The notes under the pieces are model-generated. The model was not told where the DNA came from, did no database searches, and saw only the letters and a list, made by a program, of their open reading frames with translations. Positions 1-12,870 of a stretch of DNA of 64,000 nucleotides are shown piece after piece (the stretch's first letter is position 1; every line of letters begins with the position of its first letter). Source of the stretch: Macrocystis pyrifera (lineage: Eukaryota; Sar; Phaeophyceae; Laminariales; Laminariaceae); NCBI GenBank assembly GCA_031763025.1, contig JASSKH010000027.1, positions 10,882,055 through 10,946,054 of the forward strand, read 5' to 3'. Both the position numbers and the translations under genes were made by a program.

Positions 1-1221
1 ATACCGGGAAGGTTGCAACAGCAGACGGTGTTTTCAAGATGGAATTAGAGATCGATCTAATTGGATCCCTTCGCCCCCTACCGTTCGGTGTAAGCGAAGT
101 GGGCTGGTCTCGTGCGGTCGCGCGATCGTCCGCCGTCGCGGCCGCGGTCGGGGCCGCGATCGCGTTCGGGACATTCTTATTTCCCACGGACTTCACGAGG
201 GGGCCCTTGACGATTCGCTCACGAGCGCGTCTCAGACTATTATTCTGAAGCGTCGGCAACGGTCTGCGTCGTATCCCTGGGGGGAATCACGTCGCCTTCG
301 TCAACGCTCCCGGGCCACCTTCGATATAAAGGACCACCACCGCATGGCCCACACCACGCATCGGACGCAGTGCTGCCCCAGGAGGCAATCATCAATAAAC
401 AGGGAGAGGGCGACGTAGACTCTGCGTCGGGTGTGTTGTCTAAAATGCAGTGAACTTCGTCATTACACCACCAGACAACTCTCATGCATCCATGTTCAAT
501 ATAGTAGTATATTATACGAGATACCACTTCCATCGGTCACGCTGCGGTAAGTATCTCATGTGTGATCGTTCTGTGTCGTCAGAGATAAAATTCTAGAGCA
601 GCAGCTAGCTGCAGTAGTACAGACATAATATCTTTTCTACTTTTTGGTTGCCTGTCTTTGTGATGACACCCCCCCGACCCTTCACCTGCAACAAAAAATA
701 TACCGGCACTGCCAGACTACCCGGAAAGTACCAGGTAATCCAACGTCAAAAACGGCAATCGGATTTTATCTCGAACAGATATGCACTATTACTTGAAGTC
801 GACTTTTAACGTTGAAAACGAAGTCTTGCCCTCTACCTCAACATAGGTAAAAGAGCCCACTGTGAGAGTAATTGACAGGAAAATACGAAATTTGATAGCG
901 GTCATACTGAAGTCAGCATAAAACGTCCCGTTCACGAATAAGAAATTCGGACTGGACGAGCGGTCCTGTTTCTTGTTTTCCCCCACTATTATTAAGTGCT
1001 TTGAATTGTAGCTCGCCAGAGAAAATCACCTTTATTTTTTTCTATATATATTTCTTGACCCCTACCCATGGTCCGTGAGCCTTTTCGTATGTGTTCATAC
1101 CAATAGCCAAGCGTAGGTTATATTTCTGAACAAATAACTCACGAATTAGAAAAATACCAAAAAAGGACGAAACCGAGGAAAAACGTCAAGAATTGGCAAA
1201 AAAACGAAAACAAAAAAAATG
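1..1221. other. no supported gene; short repeat match inside
   Basis: No reading frame here has convincing protein character. An open frame enters from the left edge and ends near 248, but I do not recognise it. A 26-bp stretch at 386-411 is identical to 1361-1386, just after the LTR-like repeat, so part of this stretch probably belongs to the same decayed element. The TACCAGGTA word occurs at 729. Confidence 0.4.
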
Positions 1222-1362
1222 CAGCATCTTCAAACGAAAGTAAAAGTCTACCTAGCAAATATTTATGTCGCGAGTCGCGGGAGAATTTCCATACCTCCGT
1301 CCAACCTTTTATTAAATGGTAACCCCTAGGGAACAGCAGGGCAACCCTTGCCCTGCTCTACA
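1222..1362 (+). repeat. LTR-like direct repeat, left copy
   Basis: This matches 4002-4110 closely apart from about 27 extra bases in this copy. Both copies end in the same block, which contains a perfect 10-bp inverted repeat (AGCAGGGCAA/TTGCCCTGCT, 3-nt loop) and finishes in CTCTACA. The CA end and the spacing of about 2.8 kb suggest LTRs. No target-site duplication was found, so the assignment is tentative. Confidence 0.5.
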
Positions 1363-4001
1363 ATCATCAATAAACAGGGAGAGGGCCCAGTCTCACTCGC
1401 TTTTGACAAGCATGTGGGAGCGGGCTCGCCGTGCAGGCGGCATGATGCCTGGATCAAAATCGCTTGGCGCCGACTGTGGGCGGGGAGCTAAAGGGGCCTA
1501 GCTTTTACACCAGGACACCGCTGCTACTAATGGGTCTAGCAGTCCTATCTCTGACGATGCTGGGGCAGGGGCCGGTGGTTTCGATGGATGGTGGGTACAG
1601 AAAGCGAAGAAGGGGCGAGGCACTCGGCGCGACCGGTCGGGGCCTTTTCCGAGGGGGGGGGGGGGACGGTGGTGGGTCTGCCCACGTACCTGCCAGCAGC
1701 GAGGGCACACAGCCTGTGAACGCCAAGTATCCGCGCGCATACGGCCAGCGCAGTAAAGGCATCAGGTCATGCGCCTCTCTGGCCATCGTCAGGACCACCC
1801 GGACCCGAGGACCAACGTCGACGGGGATGGATGGAGCTGACACCCCTTCCTTGCCACCCGGGACAGTGTATGGATCTTGGAGTATCACCCGGACTGCTGG
1901 TTGGGGGGCGAGACAGTCTAAGCGCCTTCAGGACACGGCCGAGCGCGCGGGGGGGGGGGGGGCAGGCAGCACCCACGGGGGTTAGTAAAGAGGAAGCTGG
2001 ACGCACCATTCTCCCCGTTCTTGAGGGAGACGGCTCGAGGGTGTTGAAGTATTTGTAGCGCGTCGAGAAGCGGTGCCAGTACTATTCCTGTCGAAGTACC
2101 CATTCCCAGGAGGGACCCACAGGCGAGCAGAGCACCTCTCGAAAACGTCCGGGCGAGTCAAAGCTTTAAGCACCTTCCTACGTTTCAACAGGTACGACGC
2201 CGGGTTTGCGAAAACCCGGTAGATTCGCGCCCTCAGCCAACGGGAGCCATCACCTCTTGAGGTTAGTGTCCGGCGGAACCCGAAGACGCGATGCCTCCAT
2301 GGAAGCGTGCCCTGTCCATATGTTCATGAGAGGTGCGATCCCGGCGACGAGAGACGCTCTATACGCGCCCCTCGACTCGCCAATGAGTCACGCTCACCGA
2401 AGGAGGCGCCTCCGTAACGGGGGCGCATCTGCGAGAAGCCACTTGAGGTGCACTCTCCCGTCAGCACTCGGAGCCAGTCCGGCGCCGACGAGTGCCGAAG
2501 GTTCTTTGCGGAAGCTGGAAGAGGCGTGAGCTCTTGCAGGGCACTGCATCTCCATTAGGACACGGGCGTACACGCGAGAGCTGCCTTAGGGTTAGGGTGA
2601 GCCTTAGCTCACGCGGTTCCGACTCACGTTCGGGGAGGGGAGCGTGTTCTCTACGATACACCGTCACCGCTGAACCCGCCACACCACCGCACCCGATGGA
2701 GGAGGGGAACGAAATCTCAGTCATTCGCCCTCACGAAACAAACCGCCCCAACCGTCGACGGGAGCGATGTTGCCATTGCTGGCCCCAACAATGGTACTGT
2801 CATCGCCCTCGCCGGAGCTACCTGTCGAGTCGCCACTGCAGCTATTCCCGTTGCAGAGGGCGAATCATCCACCGTTATGCGATCATTAACGCCGGCACCA
2901 TCGCCGCCGCCGCCGCCAGTCCCCCCAGTGTTTAGACGTTTGGCGTCAATAGCGAAGAAACCAGCCACTGAGTCATCGCAATCCTCACGCGGTTCTCACC
3001 GGGACTGCGTTGCTCCACCGCCTGCTTCTCGGCCGCTGAGCCCGTCGCCAACTGCCGACGCGGGGAGCGTAACCTCGGCCGCCGCCACCTTTACCACCGC
3101 CGTCGCCCGCCGGTGTCTTGTAGCTTAGCTTGTTGGCCGCCTAGCCCTCCTCCAACAGCCGAACCAGGAGCTTATCCTCTGCCACCGCCACCCCTGAAGT
3201 CGTCACCAGGCTCGCCATAGCTGTCGTAGCCTCTCGAGCCATCCAATCGTAACTCTCATCTCCTCTTCAAATAGCGAATTCGCCATCGAATCCGCCACCG
3301 GCGTCTAGAGAAAGATTTTGGCACCAAGAGAGGTAGCGGCACGGCCGCCGAAGCAGACGCTGCCGTAGGCCCTACTAACGGAAATTCTACACACCCAGGC
3401 TCCTTTGACGACGCTGCCGCCACTGCTCGCTACAGAACCTTCTTCACGGTCATCCTCCCCTTTCCAGTCGCCACCATCATTCCCGACGGGTGCTTACTCC
3501 TCGACGGGGGCGTAATTCTTTCCGCCAGAGGTAGTCCTAGCGCTCGTGCCGTCGTCACCACGGCCGCCGTCGCCACCACAACATCCTCCGCTGCAGTCGT
3601 CATTATGATCACCACGGCCGGTATCGGTAGAAGGCCCGCAGAGTCCAGGGCATGGTTCGAGCTCGAAGACGCCACCGTCGTCGCTGCGGTCAGAGTCGCA
3701 GACGTCCGATGCTATAAGCTAACGACGCGGGTATATCATGGAGGCCACCAGGAGGGGCTGCGAAGGATGATAACGGTGGTCGCGACTGCGAACGCGACGT
3801 CCTGCCTGACGGTCTCCTAGACCAAGACGGACATCACGCGCCTGAGACGAAGGGCGCGGGAAACGAGTCCTTCGCTGTCACCTCAGCAGGTCAGGCATAC
3901 AAAATAAAAGATCAAGTTTGTGCATGCCTGGTATCTCCTGCTGTTATCACTTCTTTCTTCTGAACAGCCACGCAATGAACAATAAATAGCGTCAACAACA
4001 G

Positions 4002-4110
4002 TAGCATCTTCAAATAAGTAAAATCTTACCTAGCAGATATACCTCAGTCCAACCTTGTATTAAATGGTAACACCTAGGGAACAGCAGGGCAACCCTTGCC
4101 CTGCTCTACA
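4002..4110 (+). repeat. LTR-like direct repeat, right copy
   Basis: This is the right-hand partner of 1222-1362 with the same hairpin-bearing end. The final ~55 bases are nearly identical between the copies. Confidence 0.5.
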
Positions 4111-5814
4111 GTACAAATAAATATCAAGTTTGTGCACTTGGGCGAGGCTCTCATCTCAGTCATTGACCCCAGTAGATGGCTTGTTCATTATGCTTCCAGC
4201 TATATATCATGGGTGTGTATGACCACCCGGGCGTGCGCTTGCGACTGAAGGTGCAGTTTCCGAAAGCCGAGGTAGTCGATACTCTACTGTACGGGTGCGG
4301 CACGTGGAGCCCAAGCAAGACTCCATACTACAAGTTATGACAGATCGACCACTCTCTGCTCGCTCGATGCCTCGGTTGGCGGAAAAGGAAGACGACAATC
4401 GCAACCTATTCTACGCAGACGCGCTTGTCACGAAAGGCTCCTCGAACATTGAGGCTACGGTACGCAAACGACGGCCGTTTTTCGCGTTTCCTTGTGCTCG
4501 TATGGACGAGGAGCGCGTGGGGAAGAAAGTGATGCGTGGCAAGTTGAAACGAGGGTAAGGGCTACACCGGGCTATGTTAGAAGGACTCGTTACGTTGCCT
4601 AAATAGCAATCCGCAGGTGTTCGGCATCAAGTTCGAAGGGTGGTGCGAAGCAGCATACTAGGCCGGTGGATGGTGCTGACGGGCCGAAGACAGACCGAAG
4701 ATCTTCAAGTGGAACTGGCATGACGGCGAGAGGATCAGAGCGGCAATATTCTGCGCGAAGGCTGCAATCGTAACACGGATCATGGCACCAATGCACCTAG
4801 TGGGGCGGGGGGAGAGAAATTCCGCACTCCAAAGCGACTGATACTGGGCTCAGGCCATTATCCTCGTAGTTTGTGCATCGCCTGGCCATAATCAGTAGCT
4901 AGCGTGGAGTTGGCTATACGTGCTGTTAGTCCACCGCCCCGATTAATCTCAGATACTCGTTGGTCAGCCTTAATTGTTCCCGCCTTCTGTTCTCTCTCAC
5001 TTGCTCTTTATTGCTCTTGTTGTCGTCGCTTGGTTCCCAACCCCAGTAGGGCCCAACGGTTGACCTGTTACTAGCGACCTGCGGTAAAATAATGAAACAC
5101 CGCGCTACGTACGATTCCGAGTTACTGGCTTGTTCCGAGTCCGTCTGTTCTTTTTGTTTCTCTGTTTTGTTTCGTCGACTTTCCGCTCCAAGTCGTCCTC
5201 GGATTACTTCGAGTGAGTCTTTCTTGAGTTGTGTTTTTCTGTCAGTTCGTTGTTATTGGAGCCTGTTTTATGACCACGGAATTACTATTTAAGGGCCATG
5301 CTTTTATGTGAGAACAATAACGTGACTGGGAATTGACGTTAATCGGATCAATCATGGGGCGGTGTGAGCGTTGAGACACCTTGGCGGGTTCACCTATTAC
5401 GACCCCCGAAATGACCACGCTAGCTTCCACGTCAAGGACAAGGGGAAAACCCTGGTTTGCCGTTGTGCTGTACGCCAACGACACTTACTGAACCCAATCC
5501 GCGTTGCAGTGGAAATACGGCAACGAGGTTATGTCGGCGGCATTTAACGCAGCATGGTGGGCGATGGCGGTCGACAAAGACCGATATCCCTCAAACAGGC
5601 CTGTGTAGACCGACTAAGTGGTCTACAGTATCGCCGCCATTGACTTTTGCGCGGATTTGTCATGCCGCCCGCGCTGAAAGACAATGGCGTGCCACAGCAT
5701 GGGAAACTGAGGAGCTGGCACTGAATCTGAGCGTCTTAACTCGACTCCGCAGCCATGGCTCGCACGAGCTAGATGCATGATATGTGAGCGGCACGTGGCA
5801 CCAAGGGACAGGTT
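4111..5814. other. no supported gene
   Basis: Short frames exist on both strands (for example 5242-5484 minus), but none shows a recognisable motif, splice-consistent structure or coding bias. The stretch lies just past the end of the minus-strand Gypsy fragment, where integrase would be expected. No integrase motif was seen, so it may be very decayed element sequence or unrelated DNA. Confidence 0.3.
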
Positions 5815-6229
5815 TTATCTGCAGAGCGATGGTGGGTCGGAAACGAAATCAGGCCGGAGAGAGGAGAGGAGGGATTTGACCCTAGGCACTGGAGATTGGC
5901 TTGGGAGAGGCGATGAGCTGTCCGTAAGCCAAGCCAAGAGGAGCGCTAGTGTCAACGGCGAATAACTCGGAGCTGGAGGCAAGTTCGGTCGCAAAATCGC
6001 GAGCAGAAATCGGGGCGCCGAAGGTTTTGGAGGGACATAAAAAATCGGCAGCATCCATGAGTAGCCCGCGGCGACAAGTATTGCTAAAATCTTGGTCAAT
6101 GAAGGGAAGCGGGGAAAAGAAAAATATGAAGGTGGGCACGGAGGGGGGACGAGCCCACCTAAGCCGATCAATGACGTACAAGGCCCGCACGAAATACCAA
6201 TGCAAGCTCGGATGAGCTATTAATAGGTG

Positions 6230-6470
6230 CCCTCGGTGTCCGGATTTGTGAGGCGATTAGGGTTAGTACGGCGGAGGTCGGTGGTGTGTTGTGGAAGACG
6301 GGAGAGGATATCGGAAATACCCTTGACCTAGTCTTTACAGCCTTGAAAACCGTACGTGTACGTGGGAATTAATTCTAGCCAGCGTTAAACTCGACAATGG
6401 CACTCGCAGACCTTGATGCTGTTCAAAAGCGCGTTGTGGTCGAAGTAGATGAGTAATACGGTAGACCAGA
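6230..6470 (-). pseudogene. Gypsy RNase H C-terminal remnant
   Basis: With stops included, the frame reads FDHNALLN, then RWLELIPTYTY, then ISDILSRLPQ. This matches the end of Gypsy RNase H domains (DHKAL ... RW..L ... D.LSRLP). At least two in-frame stops lie between the blocks. Confidence 0.75.
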
Positions 6471-6719
6471 GGTGACCGCGGACGCATTATATGGATAAGA
6501 CAATACAGCCAGCCTTGAGGTAGAGGGGGCTCCGGGCTTGTCGTTGTGGAGGGTGGAGCGGCTAACGAGAGAGATACCGCAGACAAAACCGTTGAGCTCG
6601 TCGTAATTGAGAGTAACGTCTACGTCGTTGCGGTTGTTGCCCTAGCACAAGCGGAAACAGCGGCAGTGGTGGGCGACGGCGACCCAGTCCGGGTAAAGCA
6701 AGGTCGGTGGAATGGCTCC

Positions 6720-7384
6720 CATAGCTGGGGTGGATACCACCTTAATGCCTTGCTGTAGCAGAACGTCAATGCGAAGGATATGCATAGACCTAGATGCCAA
6801 GAATGTGCGGTAGTAGCCAACGTCTTCGCAGTGAACGGAGTTGCCTGATGTTGGGTATGGGCGTCTATTAATAGTGAAGGCGGTGACCTTGTCGGCGTTA
6901 GGCCTAACGCCAGCGGAAGAGGTTGCATGTCCCAAAAACATGGCGTCGATGACGCCGAGTTTGTCTTCGGCGGGGGAAAGCTTGAGGTTATGCTTCAGTG
7001 GGCCTTTGAAGAGGGCCCAGATCTTGTTGATGTGGGAAGCGTGGTTGGCGTCGAAGACGACGTCGCCGAATATGGACGTGACTCGACCGAATTATCCAAC
7101 GGCCTCGTTAATACGTTTGACGAGCCACCTCGACTCAGCGTTGCTACCTTGTCGCATGATGAGTGACTCAATCAGTCGGGTGGGGGTGCAGGAGGCGGGG
7201 GAATGGTACCTTTGTTGACGGTGCTTTTAAGGAACGAAGACGCGAGGTCGAACGGGAAAAAATATGCGTCCTTTTCCAAGAGAACCAAGGATCTCGTTGA
7301 TGCAGAGGGGACGGAGAACTGTCCAAGAGAGCTGATGGCGTTGGGCTTCTTGTAGGTCGCCGTAGTTCGGGTGGTTTTGTCTTT
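6720..7384 (-). pseudogene. Gypsy reverse transcriptase remnant
   Basis: Three frame-shifted pieces are recognisable. At 7384-7196 the palm start shows TATYKKPNAISSLGQ and FDLASSF. At about 7166-6927 the frame reads KRINEAVG, an in-frame stop, then IFGDVVFD and KHNLKLSP. At 6941-6720 it shows FLGHATSSAGVRPNADKV and GYYRTFLA. In active Gypsy RTs the catalytic motif is YxDD followed by hydrophobic residues. Here the first Asp is Gly (FGD), so the enzyme would be inactive even without the stops. Confidence 0.8.
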
Positions 7385-8258
7385 CACCGAGATCGCCACC
7401 ATCGAGCCGGATTTAGGCGACGCTGGACAAGACCAGCGGTGGCTAGGTAATGGTCGAGCTTGAAGTCGGCCTGTTTGGTGATGATAAGAGTGATGTGATG
7501 CGGTATGGCCAAGACGTAACGGGGGCGATGCCCGACGGAATGAAAATATTGAACGAAATATGGGAACGGGAACCAAAGTCAGTTCTGTATGCGGAGAAAA
7601 CTTGAGAAAGTTCTTGGAGAACGCCGCCCAAAGAGCTAATTTCTGATGACCAGCCGGAGCCATGAAGGTCGAAGGTGTTGTCACGTAGATGCGGATAAGC
7701 CGGTCCTATACTTCTAGGAAAGGTGTTCGTTAGTCCGTTTTAAGGCGAGCGGGCCACGGGGAATGGGTGTCCACAGACGGGAGTTTGGCGGTAGCCAAAG
7801 GACTGTCGTCGTGCAGGGCGTCGACACCAGAGGTAAGAAAGGGTCTATAGTAGCTCATTGGGAGTGTCTCCAAGAACGGGCATCGGAACTCGTACCGATG
7901 GAGAAGACGCCCGAAGGAAACCCCTTTGCTCGAAATCGAAGGATCCTGATAGTAGTAGAGTGGGGTGCCCACCGGCGACGACAAGTTTTGAGTTGGAAGA
8001 TGTTCCGTCGCGCGAAAGAGTATCGCCCAGGTAGTGGATGGTAAGAGCTGGGGCATTCGAACAACGGAGGAGGTTGACCTCGTAATAAGGCGTCGTTGAA
8101 GAAAGGCAAGAGTGCTTGAGCGCCGGCGTGTCGGAGATGGAAGATGTGGCCTGTTAAATCGAGTCTCTGGGATGAAGGCGTAAGCGGCGTCCGGATTGGG
8201 ATACAAAATAGAGAATTCGTCAACGGTCGGTTGGCAAGGCTGACTGGTTAGAGTATTG

Positions 8259-8420
8259 TTATGTGCGTTGCTCGCAGCTCATCACGTTGTTGCATCCAAG
8301 AAGTACAAGGTGCTGCAAAATACCATGTGGAATGACGCATGCCCAGACTGCGACTTCGGCCGGAGGGATCTCGCCACATGTGAACTGTAGGGTGATCCGA
8401 CGGAAATTAAAGTGAGAATG
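8259..8420 (-). pseudogene. Gypsy protease-region remnant
   Basis: The frame contains VAVWACVIPHGILQHLVLLG, the kind of hydrophobic block that follows the protease domain in Gypsy elements (inference from my memory of algal Gypsy proteins; not searched). The catalytic DTG triad is not visible in the decayed sequence upstream on this strand. Confidence 0.5.
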
Positions 8421-8741
8421 GAAATGATGTTTCCTAAACCACCCAAACAGCGAGAGGTTGAGTGTCATTCGCAAGTGTCGGTCGCAGCACCAAATGCTTT
8501 CATTCAGGATTAAGCCCCGGCAACGATTAATCTCTGAGGGGAGCCGGTGTCCAAGAGGACCACTAAACAGTAGCAGGAAATGGCGGCAAGTCCACTCCTT
8601 GAGTCCTGGCGATGAAGTAGTCGTCGTCGATGACAACAATGAAGAACAAACGGTGACGTTCATGTTCGGGGTACATACTCGAGGACCAGTGCCAAAACGG
8701 GTCTTCAGGCTGTGACGGCAGAGACGGCAGTGGAAAGGCAC

Positions 8742-10249
8742 ACCGGAATCCCGTCGGCAAGGAGAGGAGGCAGGTGTCGGTCAAACGTAAAAGCCGCGGT
8801 CTGTGGTGGAAGGAGTACGCTGATCCTGTGGATCCCATTTCCAGGGGGAGATATTCCACCGGAGAGGGAATTAGCAGGGTGCTGGTCACGGGGTCTGAGA
8901 TGATCAAACTCCTTCTGTAGGATGTCGCCTAGACGGTCGGGTGTGCTAAGACGATGTCGCAGCGTTTTTTTCGTCACACATCTTGGTTGATGTTGGAGGC
9001 GAAACGCTCGAGAGGTGTCTGCTGTGGAACGTCAGACGGAGTAATGCTGTTCAAGTGAGTCGTGATGTCGTCGAAACGCTTGACCTCCCCCGACATTTCG
9101 CACTGCTGAATGCAACCGCAGTGCTTATTGTCAACGACGAATGAATGCAGAAATATACTTCTGAGAAACAATTGAAGAGGTTTCCCAAACAGGAGAAGCT
9201 TGTCAGAGGTTTACTGCCCGTGTAGTGGCTGGCTAGAGGGATGGCTCAGAGCGAAGAGGGGGCCCACACTCCTCTAGAGTGGCGATTGGCGTTGACGGAA
9301 GTGACGACAGCTTCTACCGCCGAGTTCGCAGAGGAGTTGCTCGGCAGTTTCGGGGCCCCAAGCGGTTGTCCATGACCGTTTCATAGAGCTCGCGATAAAG
9401 AACCCTGGAACTCCCTGCTCGAAGCACGCCATCGCCGCAAGTGACGACGTGCTATCAATATACATGTTGCCTTGTGCCAGTAGCAATCCACTACCCCGAA
9501 AGGGTGAGGGCGAAGATGGCGTCGGGCATGTTCTTGTGAAAGATATGTCGAGCCTCTCGCGGAGGGTCTCGCAACAACTCCGTCCATTGGGCCTACAGAA
9601 CGCGGCGTGGTCAGCACGTGGCGGTCAACGTCCAGCGTTCCGGCATATATATATATATATAAATATATAGGAAGATACTTTAATCCCGTGGGGGCGGTGG
9701 ATGCCAGTGAGCGTGTGCGAACGTAATCGCGGAACGGAAGCCGAAGGAAACTTGGCGGTCCGTGACCCTGGGGTAGCGTCAATAGTGCCAGAGAGGGTGT
9801 TAAGGCCGCTGTTGGTCGATGTTGTGGGGTCGCCCACGATGTTGTTGTGTAGTTGTAGACCGTTGAACTTCGCGAACTAATGTTGTTGGTGGAAGGGTTA
9901 CGCTGCTCTCGTGGATTCCATTTTTGGATAGAGAGACGGGGACGGAGGGGTGTGTGTGGGAGAGGGGCGTTATGGGGCCGGTGAGGGTCAAACTTGGGGA
10001 GAGTCTTCGTGAGGATGTCGCGTAAAAGGTTGGGTCCCGACCGAACCGAAGGTTGGAAGCTCGCTGACTTAAGTTTACATGTGACCGATTTCTGCCCTCT
10101 TTCTATGTCGGCAAGTATCCGGCGTCACATTTCACTCCCGGCTCCGCCGTCGTTGCTGAAGCGCCCCCACCCACTCCACCTTCGATCAATTACCCAACGT
10201 AGCCCCTTGTCTCTCGTGCAGTATTGTTGCCGTCCACGGCGGTTCACTG
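8742..10249. other. junction between divergent Gypsy fragments
   Basis: No confident motif was found. Both flanking fragments read outward from here, so this interval should hold their gag or leader regions in inverted orientation, but I could not recognise a gag or zinc knuckle. A TA-dinucleotide run with a short T-rich stretch lies at 9643-9670. Confidence 0.35.
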
Positions 10250-10286
10250 TCAGGATGAAATTCAAGGTGCCCATAAGGCAGCCTCC

Positions 10287-10335
10287 CGCTAAGTTGTATG
10301 GCTTTCCTTGACACCGGTTCTCCACAAACATTCGG
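10287..10335 (+). pseudogene. Gypsy aspartic protease active-site remnant
   Basis: The frame reads AFLDTGSPQTF, the retropepsin catalytic loop (Asp-Thr-Gly-Ser) at 10309-10320. The frame around it closes quickly and does not extend into a whole domain. Confidence 0.6.
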
Positions 10336-11689
10336 CTTGGACCCAGATTAAAGCCTAACACGGTAGGACCAACGCCTGCGAACGATATGCAGGTCCTTGT
10401 TTGTGCAGTGGTTTGGAACAAACCGCCTTCGCTGCTCGCTTACACTCCCGCTCAGAGCACTATTCCTCAATAGCGGCATCTCATCCACCGGAGTGGCAGT
10501 GTGAGCGTGCATCGCCCCACGCAGTCCTGTGCATCACTCAGTTCTACTTCGACGCGGCCGTTGGATTTACCTCCAGCAGGAAATGTACGTCACCCCGCCA
10601 TGCCAGCCTTGCCGTCCAACCTGTGGCGTCCTCTTTTCGCATTCCCTATCCCGAGGACGTTACCACTTTAACCTAAGACAGCCAGTGTATAGGTGACATC
10701 TACCACGCTCAAGGCCGGCAACATGGTAGGGCGATCAAAGCCCCCCGTCGTCATCCCAAGGTTGGCGAACACATTTAAGCCAGTTCCCTCTCCCGTTTCC
10801 TGCAGCCCGCCAACGATCTCGATCTGGTCCGAACCGCCTCACAAGTCCCGCTTCCACGGGCATCTACCTCATCCGAGCTTGCATTTGTGCGAGTATTCTA
10901 GGCCAAGTACCGACTCGAGTAAGCTTGTCCTCCCTCCGTTCAACACCACCATTGCCACCCTTCCTTTTCCGCTCAGTGATCCAAGAGCTCGGCGTCGATC
11001 GTCGACGCGGACCACGCATGGATACTACCAAAAAATTCGGTCTCTTGACAATCTTGGTCGCCTCAACTTATGCTCAAGAATATGTCGCCGTAACGACTTT
11101 CAGTACCGCGAAAGTTACCTTGGACATTGAAGCTCTTCTTGCCCCCCATCTTCTCCCCATCGTCTACTTCCGGCGCCTTCGATCAGACCACTCCTCTTCT
11201 TTCGTCGAACTTTGTTTGGTCTCGGACCCATCATCGCTCGGCCGCCGCCGCTGGAACTCCCCGGTCTACTAACGAGTGGATTTTGGCCAGCTTCTCCAGC
11301 CCGCCCATTCTTCGCCGCAGCTCGCCTACCAAACGCGACAGGTCCCTGTCAAGGTGCCTACGACAGAGTATGGTCCATACCCCTGCCCCACCAGATCTTC
11401 CGTCTGCCTTCAACCACGACCCACGCGACCAGGAGCAGCTCCATCTCATGAGAGGAAATCGTTCTGCCGAAACCACTAGACATGAGATCGTCTTCGTCAC
11501 CGTCTTCAGCACGTAGTCAATCATAATCTACGGTTCGATATCGGGAACCCATCATTGACCCAGACGATGACCGTCGTCTCCACTTCTGCGTGGAGCACTA
11601 TACCCATACAGAACGAGGGGGCAAACAACACTCTAAACCTTTTTGCTCCGCCACCACCCGATTCTTTTCTCTGGACTCTCCTTGTCCGC

Positions 11690-12870
11690 CGCCGGATGAC
11701 TTCTTGCATTTCATCGCCTCATTCCGACCCTCACTTGTTTGCAGCGTGTTCGTCCTTGCCATATGTTTCCAACTCTACAAACCCGACGACGACATCTTCC
11801 TTCTCCCTCGCGGACCGCTCACCGCATCACGACGGTGATGAACAAGCTCCACCGGCCAACCTACCCTCGCGCGTCTACGTTCCGATGTCAATGACCTGTG
11901 GGTCATACACATGCACCACACTATCACCTGCCATCAATTGGATCTATCTCGGACACTCGGTGTAAATGCGTATTTGGTGTTCCGGCGGTCCAGCGTGGGC
12001 ATCTCTACCTGCTGGTGGCTCCACCGCCGCCTCGAAGGCCATTTGTGCAAGATCTTACCCCAGACGACTCGCTGGTCTGCCCTTTTTCTGGTCGTTACTA
12101 AAAATTCCCTCCAGAATCCCACGTCAGTATCGACTACTTGGTTTCTACTCAACACATCACGGAACAACGCCTACACCCACGTTGTCCCCGACCGCTTCTG
12201 TCTCCGCACCGACATGGACGCCGCGACAGAGACTTGCCTCGCTTTACCTGATATCACCGACATTCTCATCTACTACCTGGTACCTGGTATCTCTTCGGGG
12301 ATGACCGGTCACATGCGTTTCCGACAACAGACTAAACGTTCTGCCCCAAGATCTCCCGCGCCATCTGCGAACGCCTCGGTGCTGACAAGACCACCACCAG
12401 CGCCAACCACCCGACACCACAACGGCTCTGTCGAGCGCATCAATCTCACGATGGCCCAGATGATCGAATGGTGGTAATTAAACAACAAGCCCACTGGGAC
12501 GTGCAGGTTCCACACATCGAGAGAGCCTTCAGCAACTCCATCAGCACCGCCACGCTGCTTTCCCCCAGCGAAGTACACATGGACCGTCTTCCTCTCCTTT
12601 TCCGTCTTCGACCTCCCCAACACCGGAGTGCGTCACACCCTGGACCGTGACCAATTGGCCTACTGCGACCTCGCCATCGGTCGCCAACAAGTTTCTTACC
12701 GCATCGGCGATGAACATCACGCCGTTGCCGTTTCGTGCTTAGAGTGCCACAACGCACCCGCCACGGACGTCTTTGACCGATCTCTTTCTTGCACCGTTGG
12801 CGCCTATGCGTGGGTCTACAACTCCGCTGTCACCTTAGGTCAAGGTGGTCTGAAATGCATCCGTGTTGCT
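11690..12870 (+). pseudogene. Gypsy integrase remnant
   Basis: Recognisable blocks, in different frames, are: DDDIFLLPRGP (about 11788-11820) before the integrase zinc-binding region; RVYVPMSM near 11870-11893; VSIDYL near 12124-12141 at the start of the catalytic core; SRAICERLGADKTTTSANHPT near 12352-12414; NGSVERINLTMAQM at about 12421-12462; and HWDVQVPHIE, SPSEVHMDRLPL and DRDQLAYCDLA at 12.49-12.67 kb. This order matches Gypsy integrase. The catalytic D,D-35-E set cannot be read in one frame. Confidence 0.75.

Larger units (their letters stand above)
1222..4110 (+). mobile_element. candidate decayed LTR retroelement
   Basis: Two direct repeats bracket about 2.6 kb. About 100 bases after the left repeat, the word TTGGCGCCGACTGTGGG (1464-1480) resembles leader sequence often found next to the primer-binding site of LTR retrotransposons. 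Frames downstream (1464-1985 and several at 2206-3820) are GC-rich, low in complexity and broken, and I could identify no gag, protease, RT or integrase motif. It may be a non-autonomous or heavily mutated element. An unrelated pair of dispersed repeats is the alternative. Confidence 0.35.
5815..8741 (-). mobile_element. degenerate Ty3/Gypsy retrotransposon fragment (pro-RT-RNase H)
   Basis: Reading down the minus strand, successive frames match the order of Ty3/Gypsy pol. These are the tail of the protease region (about 8370-8280), RT (7384 to about 6720), the end of RNase H (about 6460-6230) and the Pro-rich spacer that follows it (6171-5815, with a GLGGLVPPPCPPSY segment). The frame changes repeatedly and stops are frequent, so the copy is dead. 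No integrase was found beyond the spacer, so the fragment is truncated at that end. It points away from the plus-strand fragment starting near 10.3 kb. Confidence 0.75.

Noticed and set aside
2586..2600. TTAGGGTTAGGG-like words (also near 6248)
   Set aside because: Only about two units each, isolated; not a telomere or interstitial telomeric array.
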